A stretch of 64,000 bases of DNA from Candidatus Bathyarchaeota archaeon. GTDB lineage: Archaea; Thermoproteota; Bathyarchaeia; Bathyarchaeales; Bathycorpusculaceae. The first letter of the stretch is position 1; the number at the start of each line of letters is the position of its first letter. The stretch spans positions 496,001-560,000 of the forward strand of contig JAOZHT010000001.1 in NCBI GenBank assembly GCA_026014735.1. Direction: 5' to 3'. The position numbers were made by a program, and so were the translations under genes. Below, one piece after another: positions 46,572-54,750 of the stretch. Below the pieces are notes generated by a model that was not told the origin of the DNA, made no database searches, and saw only the letters and a list, made by a program, of their open reading frames with translations.

Positions 46572-46659
46572 TGTTTCACCGGTAGGGTATTGCCTCAAAA
46601 TGCACTTAACGTTTGCGATGATGCGAGTTACTGCCTAATGGGCTGGAGCTTGCATTTAG

Positions 46660-46809
46660 CTAATCGCCGGGGCATTTTGAGTCAACGCATATCACCACAT
46701 TACATAAGCCGTCTCTATGCTCGAAAATTCGGTGCCGCCGCAGCTCCTCAGAATCTGAGCATAGACGCCCACAGATGGGGCATCGGTTAACCGAAAAAAG
46801 CCTTCTCAA
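46660..46809 (-). CDS. C2H2 zinc-finger microprotein
   Basis: A frame from TTG at 46809 to the stop at 46660 encodes 49 aa with a textbook C2H2 motif: CPICGRLCSDSEELRRHRI followed by FEH (C-x2-C-x12-H-x4-H). The start is suggested by GGAGAT ending 4 nt before it. The frame is open upstream to 46884, but that part is hydrophobic and has no signal. Two more cysteines lie in the tail (LCNVVICVDSKC). It likely binds nucleic acid. Confidence 0.65.
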   Translation of the reverse strand: MRRLFSVNRCPICGRLCSDSEELRRHRIFEHRDGLCNVVICVDSKCPGD

Positions 46810-46888
46810 AACAATCTCCACAAGAAAGACACCGACGGCTAATATTAAGCCATGTTGACGCCTCGACACTACAACAACCAGCACACAC

Positions 46889-46955
46889 CTAATCCTGCAA
46901 GCCGGCAGCGGCTATCGTGGCAGGGGCGCCGTCGAGGCAAAGCAGGATGCGTTAG
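46889..46955 (+). ncRNA. Candidate structured RNA
   Basis: ATCCTGC (46892-46898) and GCAGGAT (46942-46948) form a perfect stem; the flanks CTAA and TTAG extend it with a GCG bulge. The loop of about 43 nt is GC-rich with internal complementary segments. No gene covers it. It may be a guide-type small RNA or a regulatory hairpin; evidence is only the fold. Confidence 0.35.
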
Positions 46956-47113
46956 CCCCAAGGGTAGTTTACCTAAATTCCCTAAATCCAACCAGCGAAC
47001 CCAACAGTGCTGGGAAAAGTTTAATTAAACAATGCATCAATGGTTGTGCTGAAGCTCACAGATGAAGGTGCCCAATTCAGGCGCCAAGGCTTCAAAAATC
47101 AGGTTAGGCGCAT

Positions 47114-47200
47114 GCGGGATTCCCCAAGCCTGGTATGGGGCAGGCCTGCTAAGTCTGTGGTCGAAAGGCCGCGTGGGTTCAATTCCCACATCCCGCGCCA
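47114..47200 (+). tRNA. tRNA-Ser (anticodon GCT), CCA encoded
   Basis: Acceptor GCGGGAT pairs with ATCCCGC (47190-47196), discriminator G, CCA at 47198-47200. D stem CCCC/GGGG, anticodon stem CAGGC/GTCTG with loop CTGCTAA (anticodon GCT), long variable arm GGTC-GAAA-GGCC and T arm GTGGG-TTCAATT-CCCAC. All class II features are intact. Bases 47115-47197 are repeated exactly at 48298-48380. Confidence 0.95.
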
Positions 47201-47213
47201 CACTTATTTTAAG

Positions 47214-47243
47214 GGTGACTACAACCTGGAAAATGTAGTCACC
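47214..47243. terminator. Inverted repeat between tRNA-Ser and fic
   Basis: GGTGACTACA-N10-TGTAGTCACC is a perfect 10-bp inverted repeat between the 3' ends of tRNA-Ser and the fic gene. It could end transcripts from both sides or be a binding site, since the same GGTGACTACAA word occurs twice before fic. Confidence 0.5.
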
Positions 47244-47248
47244 TCGCC

Positions 47249-48187
47249 TCACTTTAGTATCCCTTTGAGTGCCCTATACTCTTTGAGAATCAAATCCAAG
47301 GTCGGGCGCAGGTCGTGGGCTTTCTCGTAGGCCTGCAACGCAGCATAGTATTCTCTTCTATTTCGAAGTTCTATGTTGAGGGGCGGAAGGTTATGTTTCA
47401 GCAGAATGTTGTTTAGCAAAATTCTACCCACTCTTCCGTTTCCATCTTGAAAAGGATGAATCATTTCGAATTGGTTGTGGACTACGGCGGCTAAAACAAG
47501 TGGCGGATACTCTGTCTTATTGTCGTTGTACCACTGTGTAAGCTCTTGAAGCATTCCTGGGACTAATTCGGCGGGGGCGCCGCGGTGTATCACGTTTCCA
47601 TAGGCATCGGCAACCACCACTTCGACGCCTTTTTTTCTGAACCTGCCTGCGAAAGGCTTTGAATTCTTGAAAACTATGCGATGGATATCTTTTATAAGCC
47701 CAGGCGAGATGCGCTCTTCTGTTGCTCGGATGTAATCTATTGCTTCTGATACGCCGTAGGTTTCGGCTATGTCTTCTTTGCTTTTGCCTTCAGGCCATTT
47801 ATCTTCTCTTAGAATATCTCGGACTTCTTTTGACTCGATGTAGGAGCCTTCTATAGCGTTGGTGTTGTAGGTGAAGGCTTCTTTGAATTTGTCCCAGTCC
47901 AGGTCTGAGAGGTGGAGTACTTGAAGTTCCCCGTGTGCTTGAAGCGTCTGCAGTTCTTCACATTCCATGGGGGAAAGGGCGGTAAAGTAGGGGTCACTTA
48001 TGGCGCGGGCTGATCTGATTTTCTCTTTTAATTTTGCTTCGGCGGTAGCTCTCTTTAGTTCAATTTCCTGCGGTGTAAGGTTCATCCCTAAGTAAACGCT
48101 GGCTTTTTTTACTTTTTTTCCAGCTCGATAAGAATGTGCTAGATAAAACTTTTTTTGGCTATTTTTTTGTCTTGTTTCTATGTGCAC
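47249..48187 (-). CDS. fic: Fic-domain protein (AMP transferase), class II
   Basis: A 312-aa Fic protein. The active motif VHNQFEMIHPFQDGNGRVGR is complete (HPFxxGNGRxxR), and an inhibitory helix of the form S/T-x3-E-G is seen in YNTNAIEGS near residue 110, upstream of the Fic core, so it is a self-restrained class II enzyme that would transfer AMP or a similar group to a target protein. A C-terminal helical tail is present. It starts with GTG at 48187. It lies between two identical tRNA-Ser segments, suggesting a small mobile cassette. Confidence 0.9.
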   Translation of the reverse strand: MHIETRQKNSQKKFYLAHSYRAGKKVKKASVYLGMNLTPQEIELKRATAEAKLKEKIRSARAISDPYFTALSPMECEELQTLQAHGELQVLHLSDLDWDKFKEAFTYNTNAIEGSYIESKEVRDILREDKWPEGKSKEDIAETYGVSEAIDYIRATEERISPGLIKDIHRIVFKNSKPFAGRFRKKGVEVVVADAYGNVIHRGAPAELVPGMLQELTQWYNDNKTEYPPLVLAAVVHNQFEMIHPFQDGNGRVGRILLNNILLKHNLPPLNIELRNRREYYAALQAYEKAHDLRPTLDLILKEYRALKGILK

Positions 48188-48199
48188 AACTATTTAATG

Positions 48200-48241
48200 G
48201 GTGACTACAAACCTTAAGTTTTTCGGTAGCGGTGACTACAA
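48200..48241. promoter_or_regulatory. Two direct repeats upstream of fic (possible operators)
   Basis: GGTGACTACAA occurs at 48200-48210 and 48231-48241, 31 bp apart (about three helical turns), 13 and 44 bp before the fic start. Read on the fic strand the word is TTGTAGTCACC. A third copy is part of the inverted repeat behind fic. It fits an autoregulatory site. Confidence 0.5.
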
Positions 48242-48297
48242 TTAAGAAGTGCCAACCGCAGGCGCAGCTTAACCCCCCATAACAAAATAGGCGGCTC

Positions 48298-48380
48298 CGG
48301 GATTCCCCAAGCCTGGTATGGGGCAGGCCTGCTAAGTCTGTGGTCGAAAGGCCGCGTGGGTTCAATTCCCACATCCCGCG
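48298..48380 (+). repeat. 83-bp perfect copy of tRNA-Ser
   Basis: Identical to 47115-47197. The copy lacks base 1 (C instead of G, which mispairs with position 72) and the CCA end (GAGCCA follows instead of GCCA), so it is not expected to be a normal tRNA. Together with the real gene it brackets fic in direct orientation, like attL/attR of a tRNA-integrated element. Confidence 0.8.
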
Positions 48381-48503
48381 AGCCAACCCCTGATTTTTAT
48401 TGTTTTACGAAGCAGTTCTTCCCTCAAGATTATACGAACCCCATAGGCTGCAATTCTTTAGAAAATCTTAAAAAGAAAACACGCACATAAGCAAGCGATT
48501 GCG

Positions 48504-49841
48504 ATGAAGAAACTAATTCACGTCATCACCATAATCTTTTTAGTATCGGCTATTTCAAGTTGTTTTTTGGTTACTTCACAAGCGGATACTGCTAATTGGT
48601 GGGATTCTTCATGGCAGTACAGAAGGCAAGTTACAATTTCTGAGCAAAGTAAAAATACTTTGAATCAATTCCCAATTTCCATAACTTTTGACAACCCAGG
48701 AAAAATTCAGGCTAACGGAAGTGATATTAGAATTGTTGATAGTAAGAACACGGAGATTCCATTTTCTATAGAAACTTTCGACCTGAATTCTGCAACCATC
48801 CTGTTGAATATTGATCTAAGTGCTCAGGAATCCAAGGCGATTTACATTTATTATGGAAATCCAGAAGCTGAAGCCCCAAATTATCCCTTGATACCCTTAC
48901 AAATTGATGAGGGTAAAACTGGCAATGCAACAATAGATAACAGCCTATTCATAGGGTGGAATAAGGTACCCTAAGGAGTCAATCCTGGAAATTACTACGT
49001 AAATAATGAAATAGTACATTGGGAGGAGGTTTACATTGAGAATAACGCCGTTACCCTTTGGACTGACTTCAAGGTGGAACAGAGCGAAGATTTGTTAACG
49101 AATTATGACCAATGGATAGGAGGAATTGGGCGCTCTCATGTGGATTTAGGCAATTTTGTTGAACGCTCATATGGACTAGGAGATTATCAGACTTATGTAA
49201 GGACGCCTAACTATGTGGATTTAGTTTTTGCAGATGCTACACTCAGAGTCTATAAAGGACAAAATTTTGTAGAAACTACCCAAGCAGACCGGATGCAGGT
49301 AGAAGCAAATACATGGGATTACCCCAACTATAAAGGGTCAACAGAACAGAACATCATTGACGCAGCAAACACTAATGGGCCCTCAAATGACCGAACTTGG
49401 AACATAATTTACAGTTCGAAAACTAACCCGGGGTGGATGGCTTTTAGAAATAGCATTAATGGATATATTCTTGGCGGAATAGGGTTCAAAGTAGACCCAA
49501 CTTATCAATTTCATTTTGCCGCAAAGGAATCACATGCCTTCGACAGACAGATATTCTTTGACCATACAAACTCACAAACACAAAGCCCCAACAACCAGCC
49601 CTCTTCATGTAAAATCTATTGGTATGCTGATACCTCAAACGCATATTCAAACATTAATACAGTAGCAGCAATCTTAGGCAAGCCACCGCAGGTCTCGGTG
49701 CTTCAAGAAGAGATAATCCAAAGTGTACCTAGCCCAACAATCCCAGAATTCCCGACAATAACACTTATTGCAGGAATGATGATAGCTTGCTCAGCTAGTG
49801 CATTGATGCTGAAAAGAAGACACAATGCAACTTTGGCTTAA
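48504..49841 (+). pseudogene. DUF2341 surface protein with in-frame TAA
   Basis: One frame from ATG 48504 to 49841 encodes 445 codons with a single TAA at 48972-48974. Before it: a signal peptide and WWDSSWQYRRQVTISEQ, the start of a DUF2341 domain; after it the same frame continues with PGNYYVNNEIVHWEEVY and ends in a C-terminal anchor (IPEFPTITLIAGMMIACSA then KRRHNATLA). PEFP before a helix is typical for surface sorting in archaea. The TAA may be a nonsense mutation, readthrough site or error. Hairpin CACTATT-CTG-AATAGTG follows. Confidence 0.65.
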
Positions 49842-49850
49842 GCTTTTAAG

Positions 49851-49867
49851 CACTATTCTGAATAGTG
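49851..49867 (+). terminator. Hairpin after the DUF2341 gene
   Basis: CACTATT-CTG-AATAGTG forms a perfect 7-bp stem 10 nt after the stop codon. Probable transcript end or stabiliser. Confidence 0.4.
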
Positions 49868-50059
49868 AATTAGAATGTTGTATGCAGTCATTGGAGCTTG
49901 AGGCGTAGACAATTAATATTAAAAAATGCCTTTTTAGGCGATTTATGTAAGGGCAATTTGGGATGCTGCTGCAATCGAAAAACCGCAGGGTTCATTCCGA
50001 CGGCTCTGCCATAAAAATTACTGGTTGTTACTGGTTAAACTAAAGGAGACCCATTTTGT

Positions 50060-50158
50060 CTTTTTATAAGGGGAGGGAGGTAGTGGTGGAGCAGCAGACG
50101 CCGCATCTATGTCTCTATAAATAGAGGGGGGGTAGATAGTTGCAAGCAACAGCAGCTG
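50060..50158 (+). repeat. Intergenic element, copy B
   Basis: Reads CTTTTTATAAGGGGAGGGAG, a middle with GCAGCAGACGCCGCA, then CTCTATAAATAGAGGGGGGG and hairpin GTTGC-AA-GCAAC. CTCTAT-AA-ATAGAG is a perfect palindrome. It aligns with copy A at 22620-22718 (opposite strand) at about 85% identity by eye. No gene lies on it. Confidence 0.65.
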
Positions 50159-50168
50159 TGTTGTCTAG

Positions 50169-51884
50169 TTAGGATTCGAGGGCTTTTTCTGAGGCATGGG
50201 CGTATGTTGGAGCGAATTTCTTCACCAGATCCTTAGGCGTATAGATGCTTGAGTGGAGATGGAAAAAGTTGCCCATACGCTCGGTTTCCACGCCGATGCC
50301 TAGGACAATCACGTTTTTGCGCACCAAATCATCGATGGTTTCTTTAAGTGCAATCGGCATGTTGGCGTATCCATAGGGCCACCCGTCAGATATCACCACC
50401 AGCACCCGCTGCTCCTCAAAGCGTTTCGCCAGCATTTTTCCCGCTATAGTTATGGCGTCGGGAATGTAGGTTAACCCCTCGAACCGTAATCCACCGATGC
50501 GGGCACGCACACGCTTCGAATACGACTCGTTACTGTCCTTAAGTACATAGAAGCGGTCGCTGAAGGCAAAAAACGTCCAGGAAGTCGGGTCAGTCATAAG
50601 TTCCCGAGCTGCCTCCGCAACCGCAATCGCTAATCCCCGGCCGAATTCGCCTCTCACCTGCATGCTGTTGGAGACATCGAATAGAAGAGACCAGGCAAAA
50701 CTCGGATGCAGAAACTCGTCGAGGTTAAACACGTCGGTGGCGGGTTTGTTTGCAGCTAAAGACTGGATGACTGCGGCTAAGTCAAGCTGCCCCATCTCTT
50801 GGCGGGGGTCCTCATCGAGGTAATTGTAGGCTGAACGCAGAATATCCAGCACTCGCCTGCTGGTTCCTTGGATGTGGACTTTGGCGCGTAGGTACTGGGT
50901 GTAATCTTCCTCGGGGATGCTGATGCCTCGGAAACGGGTAAGCTCCAGGTAGGGCATGATTTTGGAGATGATCTTTTCTTCCCGTTGCTTTTGGTAACGG
51001 TCAGAATTAAACGCCTGCAGCGCCTCTGCTTCCTGCTCAGGACGCCACAGCTGCTCAATATGGTCAACCGAGGGCACGTCGCCGCCAAGAGCCATAAGCG
51101 ACTGCACAAACAAGCCCTCAAAATCCTCAACGCCGGCTTCAACATCGCTGTAGATGCTGCATCGCCCTAAACTTTCCGTATGCTTAAACGAGGGCGCCTC
51201 CAGAAAAGGACCAAAAGGCTCCAGTGCCTCCTTAATCGCCTTCACTTTCTCATCGAATAAATCATCCAGTTTGATGTCCTCGCCGCCAATCGACATCATA
51301 AACGTCTCCTTAAGAGCCAACAAATCAGCATGCAGCTCACCCACAACCTTCTCTGCTTCTGCACCCGGGGAACCCTTAAAGGCGCCAACGTTAAGCTGAC
51401 TTAACAGCGCAGACATCAACTTCGTGGAGACGGTGAAGATGCGTTCTGAGGCCTTTACTTTCTGGTAGGCATGTGCGTTTGCATATGCTAAGTCAAAGAA
51501 GCGGTCAGGGTACCATGCTTGAATGTAGGCGTTGGTGTAGACGTCGTTAACTATGGATTTTGCGTATGCCTCCAGTATGCCGTCGTTTAGGTTGGGGACA
51601 ACGCGGCTTTTGGAGAACGGCGCCAAGGTATGGGTGGTTAAATGCATAACCGCTGCACGAAAAACGCGTCCAACCCGGGATTTGCCGGTGCTATCACCGC
51701 TGAATTTGAGGCCTAAAAACGCTATCGTGCCATCCTCCTGCATATGGACGGGCGGAAGCTTTATGGTGAAGCCAACAGCATCGCCAAGCAGAACCGGCTG
51801 CTCAATGGCGGGGTCATGGATTATTTTTACTTTGGTGTTGTCTTTCTGCAGGGAAGTCGCCCAAGCATAATCGATAAAACCCAA
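50169..51884 (-). CDS. VWA-domain protein partnered with MoxR ATPase
   Basis: A 571-aa protein. The C-terminal 190 residues form a von Willebrand A domain with a metal site FDVSNSMQVRG (DxSxS) and ISDGWPYG. The N-terminal part is helical without known motif. VWA proteins paired with MoxR ATPases act in enzyme maturation or metal insertion. It lies 14 nt after the MoxR gene, same strand, so the two are surely co-expressed. Confidence 0.9.
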   Translation of the reverse strand: MGFIDYAWATSLQKDNTKVKIIHDPAIEQPVLLGDAVGFTIKLPPVHMQEDGTIAFLGLKFSGDSTGKSRVGRVFRAAVMHLTTHTLAPFSKSRVVPNLNDGILEAYAKSIVNDVYTNAYIQAWYPDRFFDLAYANAHAYQKVKASERIFTVSTKLMSALLSQLNVGAFKGSPGAEAEKVVGELHADLLALKETFMMSIGGEDIKLDDLFDEKVKAIKEALEPFGPFLEAPSFKHTESLGRCSIYSDVEAGVEDFEGLFVQSLMALGGDVPSVDHIEQLWRPEQEAEALQAFNSDRYQKQREEKIISKIMPYLELTRFRGISIPEEDYTQYLRAKVHIQGTSRRVLDILRSAYNYLDEDPRQEMGQLDLAAVIQSLAANKPATDVFNLDEFLHPSFAWSLLFDVSNSMQVRGEFGRGLAIAVAEAARELMTDPTSWTFFAFSDRFYVLKDSNESYSKRVRARIGGLRFEGLTYIPDAITIAGKMLAKRFEEQRVLVVISDGWPYGYANMPIALKETIDDLVRKNVIVLGIGVETERMGNFFHLHSSIYTPKDLVKKFAPTYAHASEKALES

Positions 51885-51898
51885 AGTTCAAGATCCAC

Positions 51899-52921
51899 CT
51901 AGCTCTTAACAAAAACCGGCTCTAAAATTCTCCGCACATCCGCTTGAACTTCAACGTTATCGCTGGTTAACCCGATGATTGTCTCCTCCGCCGCATCCAT
52001 AGGCGTCATGCCGTCAGAAACAAGCGTTGCCCAATTAATCAAGTCACCCAAAGAGGGACCATAAGGCAAATCACCCGCCTTGTACTGCCGACGAAGCTCC
52101 GCCCCCGCCTGAATGATGCCATACGCGACTTCCTGCGAAACTTTGGTTCGTTTACGCAGCATCTCCACCTCGTCAGGACTGATTTTTTCTCCGACGCTTA
52201 GAAAGTCAAAGTTAATCCACACGGCCATTCGTCGGCGCATGGCTGCGTTGAGGGGTTTGGTGCCGCTGAATTCGGCGGTGGCGGGGTTCATGCTGATGAT
52301 CATGTAGCCGTATTTGTGGCGTTCGATGACTTCGCTGTCTTTCTCGTTTAAGACAAGGTGGCCTCTTGTGTCAAGGACGGGGTTGAGTCGTGTGGCGACG
52401 TCCTGCTTCATCATGTTGGCTTCGTCGAGGTACATGATGCCGCCTTTACGCAGCCACTGAGTAAGCAAACCATCCACCCAGTTCTCTTTCCCTAAACCGA
52501 TGAATCGGCCGATCAAGTCAAAGCTGCTGGTGGATAAACCACAGTTCACTTCCCAAATCGGCAGCCCCGTAAGCTCCGCGACCAAGTACACGATGTGGGT
52601 TTTTCCTGTGCCGGATGGCCCAATGAGGCTGCACTGCTTGAAGTAGTAGAGGGCCCGCACGATGCGTTCAACATAGTTTAAGCCGTGGTCCAGATACTCA
52701 GGGGTGCCCTTGGGGATCATGCTGTCTAGGTGGCTAAAACTAAAGTTAGGGTGCAAATCGAAGCGCTGGATGTTGTATTTGTAGTAAAGCGGCGAAGTAG
52801 ACATCGGACGCTCCTTATCTAAAGAAACCGTAACCTTATACCGGTCCTTCTTGAGCGAGGAAACCTCTTGGATACGACTCGCCGCCTCTTTCTCTTTCAA
52901 ACCCTGATGGCCATAAACCAT
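51899..52921 (-). CDS. MoxR-type AAA+ ATPase
   Basis: A 340-aa ATPase with Walker A LIGPSGTGKTHIVYLV, Walker B GGIMYLDEANMM and an arginine-finger region AAMRRRMAVWINFDF. It is the partner of the VWA protein behind it. The N-terminal 40 residues precede the usual core; ATG at 52921 is the first start. Its promoter region faces that of cheY. Confidence 0.9.
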   Translation of the reverse strand: MVYGHQGLKEKEAASRIQEVSSLKKDRYKVTVSLDKERPMSTSPLYYKYNIQRFDLHPNFSFSHLDSMIPKGTPEYLDHGLNYVERIVRALYYFKQCSLIGPSGTGKTHIVYLVAELTGLPIWEVNCGLSTSSFDLIGRFIGLGKENWVDGLLTQWLRKGGIMYLDEANMMKQDVATRLNPVLDTRGHLVLNEKDSEVIERHKYGYMIISMNPATAEFSGTKPLNAAMRRRMAVWINFDFLSVGEKISPDEVEMLRKRTKVSQEVAYGIIQAGAELRRQYKAGDLPYGPSLGDLINWATLVSDGMTPMDAAEETIIGLTSDNVEVQADVRRILEPVFVKS

Positions 52922-52962
52922 AAAGTTTCCTCAACCCTACAGGGGCAGCCTGCAGCATAATA

Positions 52963-52978
52963 AGTGTTGTTTAACACT
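52963..52978. promoter_or_regulatory. AGTGTT-GTTT-AACACT dyad before MoxR gene
   Basis: A perfect 6-bp inverted repeat with 4-bp spacer, 42 nt before the MoxR start in the divergent region. Possible operator. Confidence 0.35.
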
Positions 52979-53068
52979 ACTCCATACATCAGCTTCACAC
53001 AAACCCCCGGATAAGCGCCGATTTTGCGGTTTAGGAATATGTTCTTTTGCTACACAAGCCTTTTATAT

Positions 53069-53093
53069 TGTTATCGTAAATGTTACGATAACA
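53069..53093. promoter_or_regulatory. Perfect 11-bp inverted repeat in the che promoter
   Basis: TGTTATCGTAA-ATG-TTACGATAACA is perfect over both arms. It follows directly on the TATA-like TTTTATATT (53061-53069) and lies 15 nt before the cheY start, so a dimeric factor there would cover the transcription start. No such arm occurs elsewhere in the parts I read. Confidence 0.7.
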
Positions 53094-53108
53094 GAGGCAA
53101 CGTGGAAA

Positions 53109-53477
53109 ATGGGAAACATACTGATAGTGGATGACGCATCCTTCATGCGCGCAGTCCTCAAAAGGATTGTGCTGCAGGCCGGGCACGACGTAGTCGCTGA
53201 AGCAGGAAGCGGCGACGACGCTATAACCAAGTTTGAGCAGCTACATCCTGACTTGGTGTTAATGGACATAATTATGCCCCCTGGACCAAAAGCCAAAGAT
53301 GGCATTGAAGCGTTAAAGCAGATAGTTGCCGCTAACCCGTCTGCAAAGGTAGTGATGTGCAGTTCGATGGGGCAGCAGGCGCTTATCGCTGAGGCTTTAA
53401 AGTCTGGTGCGAAGGATTTTGTCATTAAGCCCTTTCAACCCCAAAAAGTAATTGAAGTCCTTTCAAAGTACGCTTGA
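53109..53477 (+). CDS. cheY: CheY-like response regulator
   Basis: A 122-aa receiver domain: acidic pair ILIVDDASFM, phosphorylation Asp in LVLMDIIMPPG, the Ser/Thr in VVMCSSMGQQ and the Lys in FVIKPFQPQ. A single receiver is typical of CheY, which in archaea connects chemotaxis signals to the archaellum or pili. It starts the che cluster, with cheD 7 nt later. Confidence 0.93.
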   Translation: MGNILIVDDASFMRAVLKRIVLQAGHDVVAEAGSGDDAITKFEQLHPDLVLMDIIMPPGPKAKDGIEALKQIVAANPSAKVVMCSSMGQQALIAEALKSGAKDFVIKPFQPQKVIEVLSKYA

Positions 53478-53484
53478 GGAAACA

Positions 53485-54090
53485 GTGGTGCTCTTGCTTC
53501 CTTTAGGCAGCAGCCTTAGAAGAGTAGGTTTAGCTATGCCGATCCAGGCGGTTGCCTACACGCAGCTTGAGTCACCCTTCATAGTGGAAACTGACACAAA
53601 CACACATCCTCAGGTGGAAGAGGTTCGAGTGGACATGGCAGCGATGAAGGTGGATTGCAGACCTGTTGAGCTACTAACAAGTGTCGGGTCATGTGTAGGC
53701 ATATGCCTCTATGACTCCAAACACAAATGTGGGGGGTTAGCTCACATTATGCTTCCACACACCCACCTTGGACCACAAGAACCTCTTCCATCAAAATTTG
53801 CCGACACCGCCGTCCCCGCGTTGATCCAAGCTATCCAGGAGGTAACGGGGAAGCAGGGTCGTATTTCCGCAAGGATTGCGGGGGGCGCAAACATGTTTGC
53901 TAACACCCTTGCAAAAGGTTTAGACATCGGCGCCAAGAACGTGGTGGCTGTCCGCGAAGCCCTAAATGCCCATCGGGTTCCCCTGGTCGGTGAAGACGTG
54001 GGTGGTTCACAGGGTAGACGAATAAGCTTTAACCTTGTTTCTGGTGCAATCACGGTTAGAACTCATAATGGAGAGATAAAGAAGTTATGA
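53485..54090 (+). CDS. cheD: CheD receptor deamidase
   Basis: About 201 aa with the CheD core: VELLTSVGSCVGICLYDSK with the catalytic Cys, LAHIMLPHTHL with the His, and ARIAGGANMFANTL. It deamidates chemoreceptor glutamines. GTG at 53485 is chosen by GAGG 5 nt upstream, which gives about 50 extra N-terminal residues; an ATG at 53536 is an alternative. The stop overlaps the cheC start (ATGA). Confidence 0.9.
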   Translation: MVLLLPLGSSLRRVGLAMPIQAVAYTQLESPFIVETDTNTHPQVEEVRVDMAAMKVDCRPVELLTSVGSCVGICLYDSKHKCGGLAHIMLPHTHLGPQEPLPSKFADTAVPALIQAIQEVTGKQGRISARIAGGANMFANTLAKGLDIGAKNVVAVREALNAHRVPLVGEDVGGSQGRRISFNLVSGAITVRTHNGEIKKL

Positions 54091-54740
54091 ACATACAGTT
54101 AAACACAGAGCCAGCGATGAAGCTCCCGGTGCAAGAGGAGGAACAAGTGGACTTAAACATCCTGCTTGAACTGGGAAGCATCGGTTCAGGGCACGCTGCA
54201 ACCTCGCTTTCAGATGTATTGCAGCAGCCGGTTTCCATCGATGTGCCACGCATCCACAACGTTGAGCCCCATTTGATTCCCGGATTCTACAATCTGCATG
54301 ATTTACCCATGACGGCGGTGCATCTGGAACTCACCGACCGCTATGGCTGCGATATTCTGCTGCTTTTCGAGGTTGCAGAAGCCAAAAAAATTGCGGCTAT
54401 GATGACTATGGCCAGCTCAGTTGACGACGTAGACGCGGAGCTAGAGGCCTCCGCACTGCAGGAGCTCGCCAACATCCTCATCGGGTCCTTCCTCACGGCG
54501 ATCTCTGACTTTGTGGGCATCGAGTTGCTTCCTTCAACGCCCGCGATGGTGACCGACGGGTTTGATGCAATCGTCGATAATTTCCTCATCAAGCAATCCA
54601 TGGCCTCCGAGAGCGCCTTGATCTTTGAGACCTCCTTTAAGCGGGGCGGAGAAGATGCCAAGTCGATTCTGATGATTTTCCCAACGATGGAGCTTAAGGG
54701 TTTACTGATTGAGAAAGCCAAAAGCATGGTGAGCGTTTAG
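54087..54740 (+). CDS. cheC: CheC-type phosphatase
   Basis: A 217-aa protein with two CheC repeats. The second active site reads SALQELANILIG, the full D/S-x3-E-x2-N motif. The first, NILLELGSIGSGHAATSL, has Ser instead of the Asn and Asn instead of the D/S, so it may be inactive. It dephosphorylates CheY-P and pairs with CheD. Start overlaps the cheD stop by 4 nt. Confidence 0.88.
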   Translation: MNIQLNTEPAMKLPVQEEEQVDLNILLELGSIGSGHAATSLSDVLQQPVSIDVPRIHNVEPHLIPGFYNLHDLPMTAVHLELTDRYGCDILLLFEVAEAKKIAAMMTMASSVDDVDAELEASALQELANILIGSFLTAISDFVGIELLPSTPAMVTDGFDAIVDNFLIKQSMASESALIFETSFKRGGEDAKSILMIFPTMELKGLLIEKAKSMVSV

Positions 54741-54750
54741 GGGATTCTTT

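Noticed and set aside
49955-50015. Sequence resembling the 3' end of a tRNA (GGGTTCATTCC then GGCTCTGCCA)
   Set aside because: The T stem does not pair and no upstream cloverleaf is found; at most a decayed fragment.
50080-50125. Possible leader peptide in repeat copy B (GTG GTG GAG CAG after GGAGGTA)
   Set aside because: Copy A changes the stop and copy D loses the frame, so coding is not conserved.
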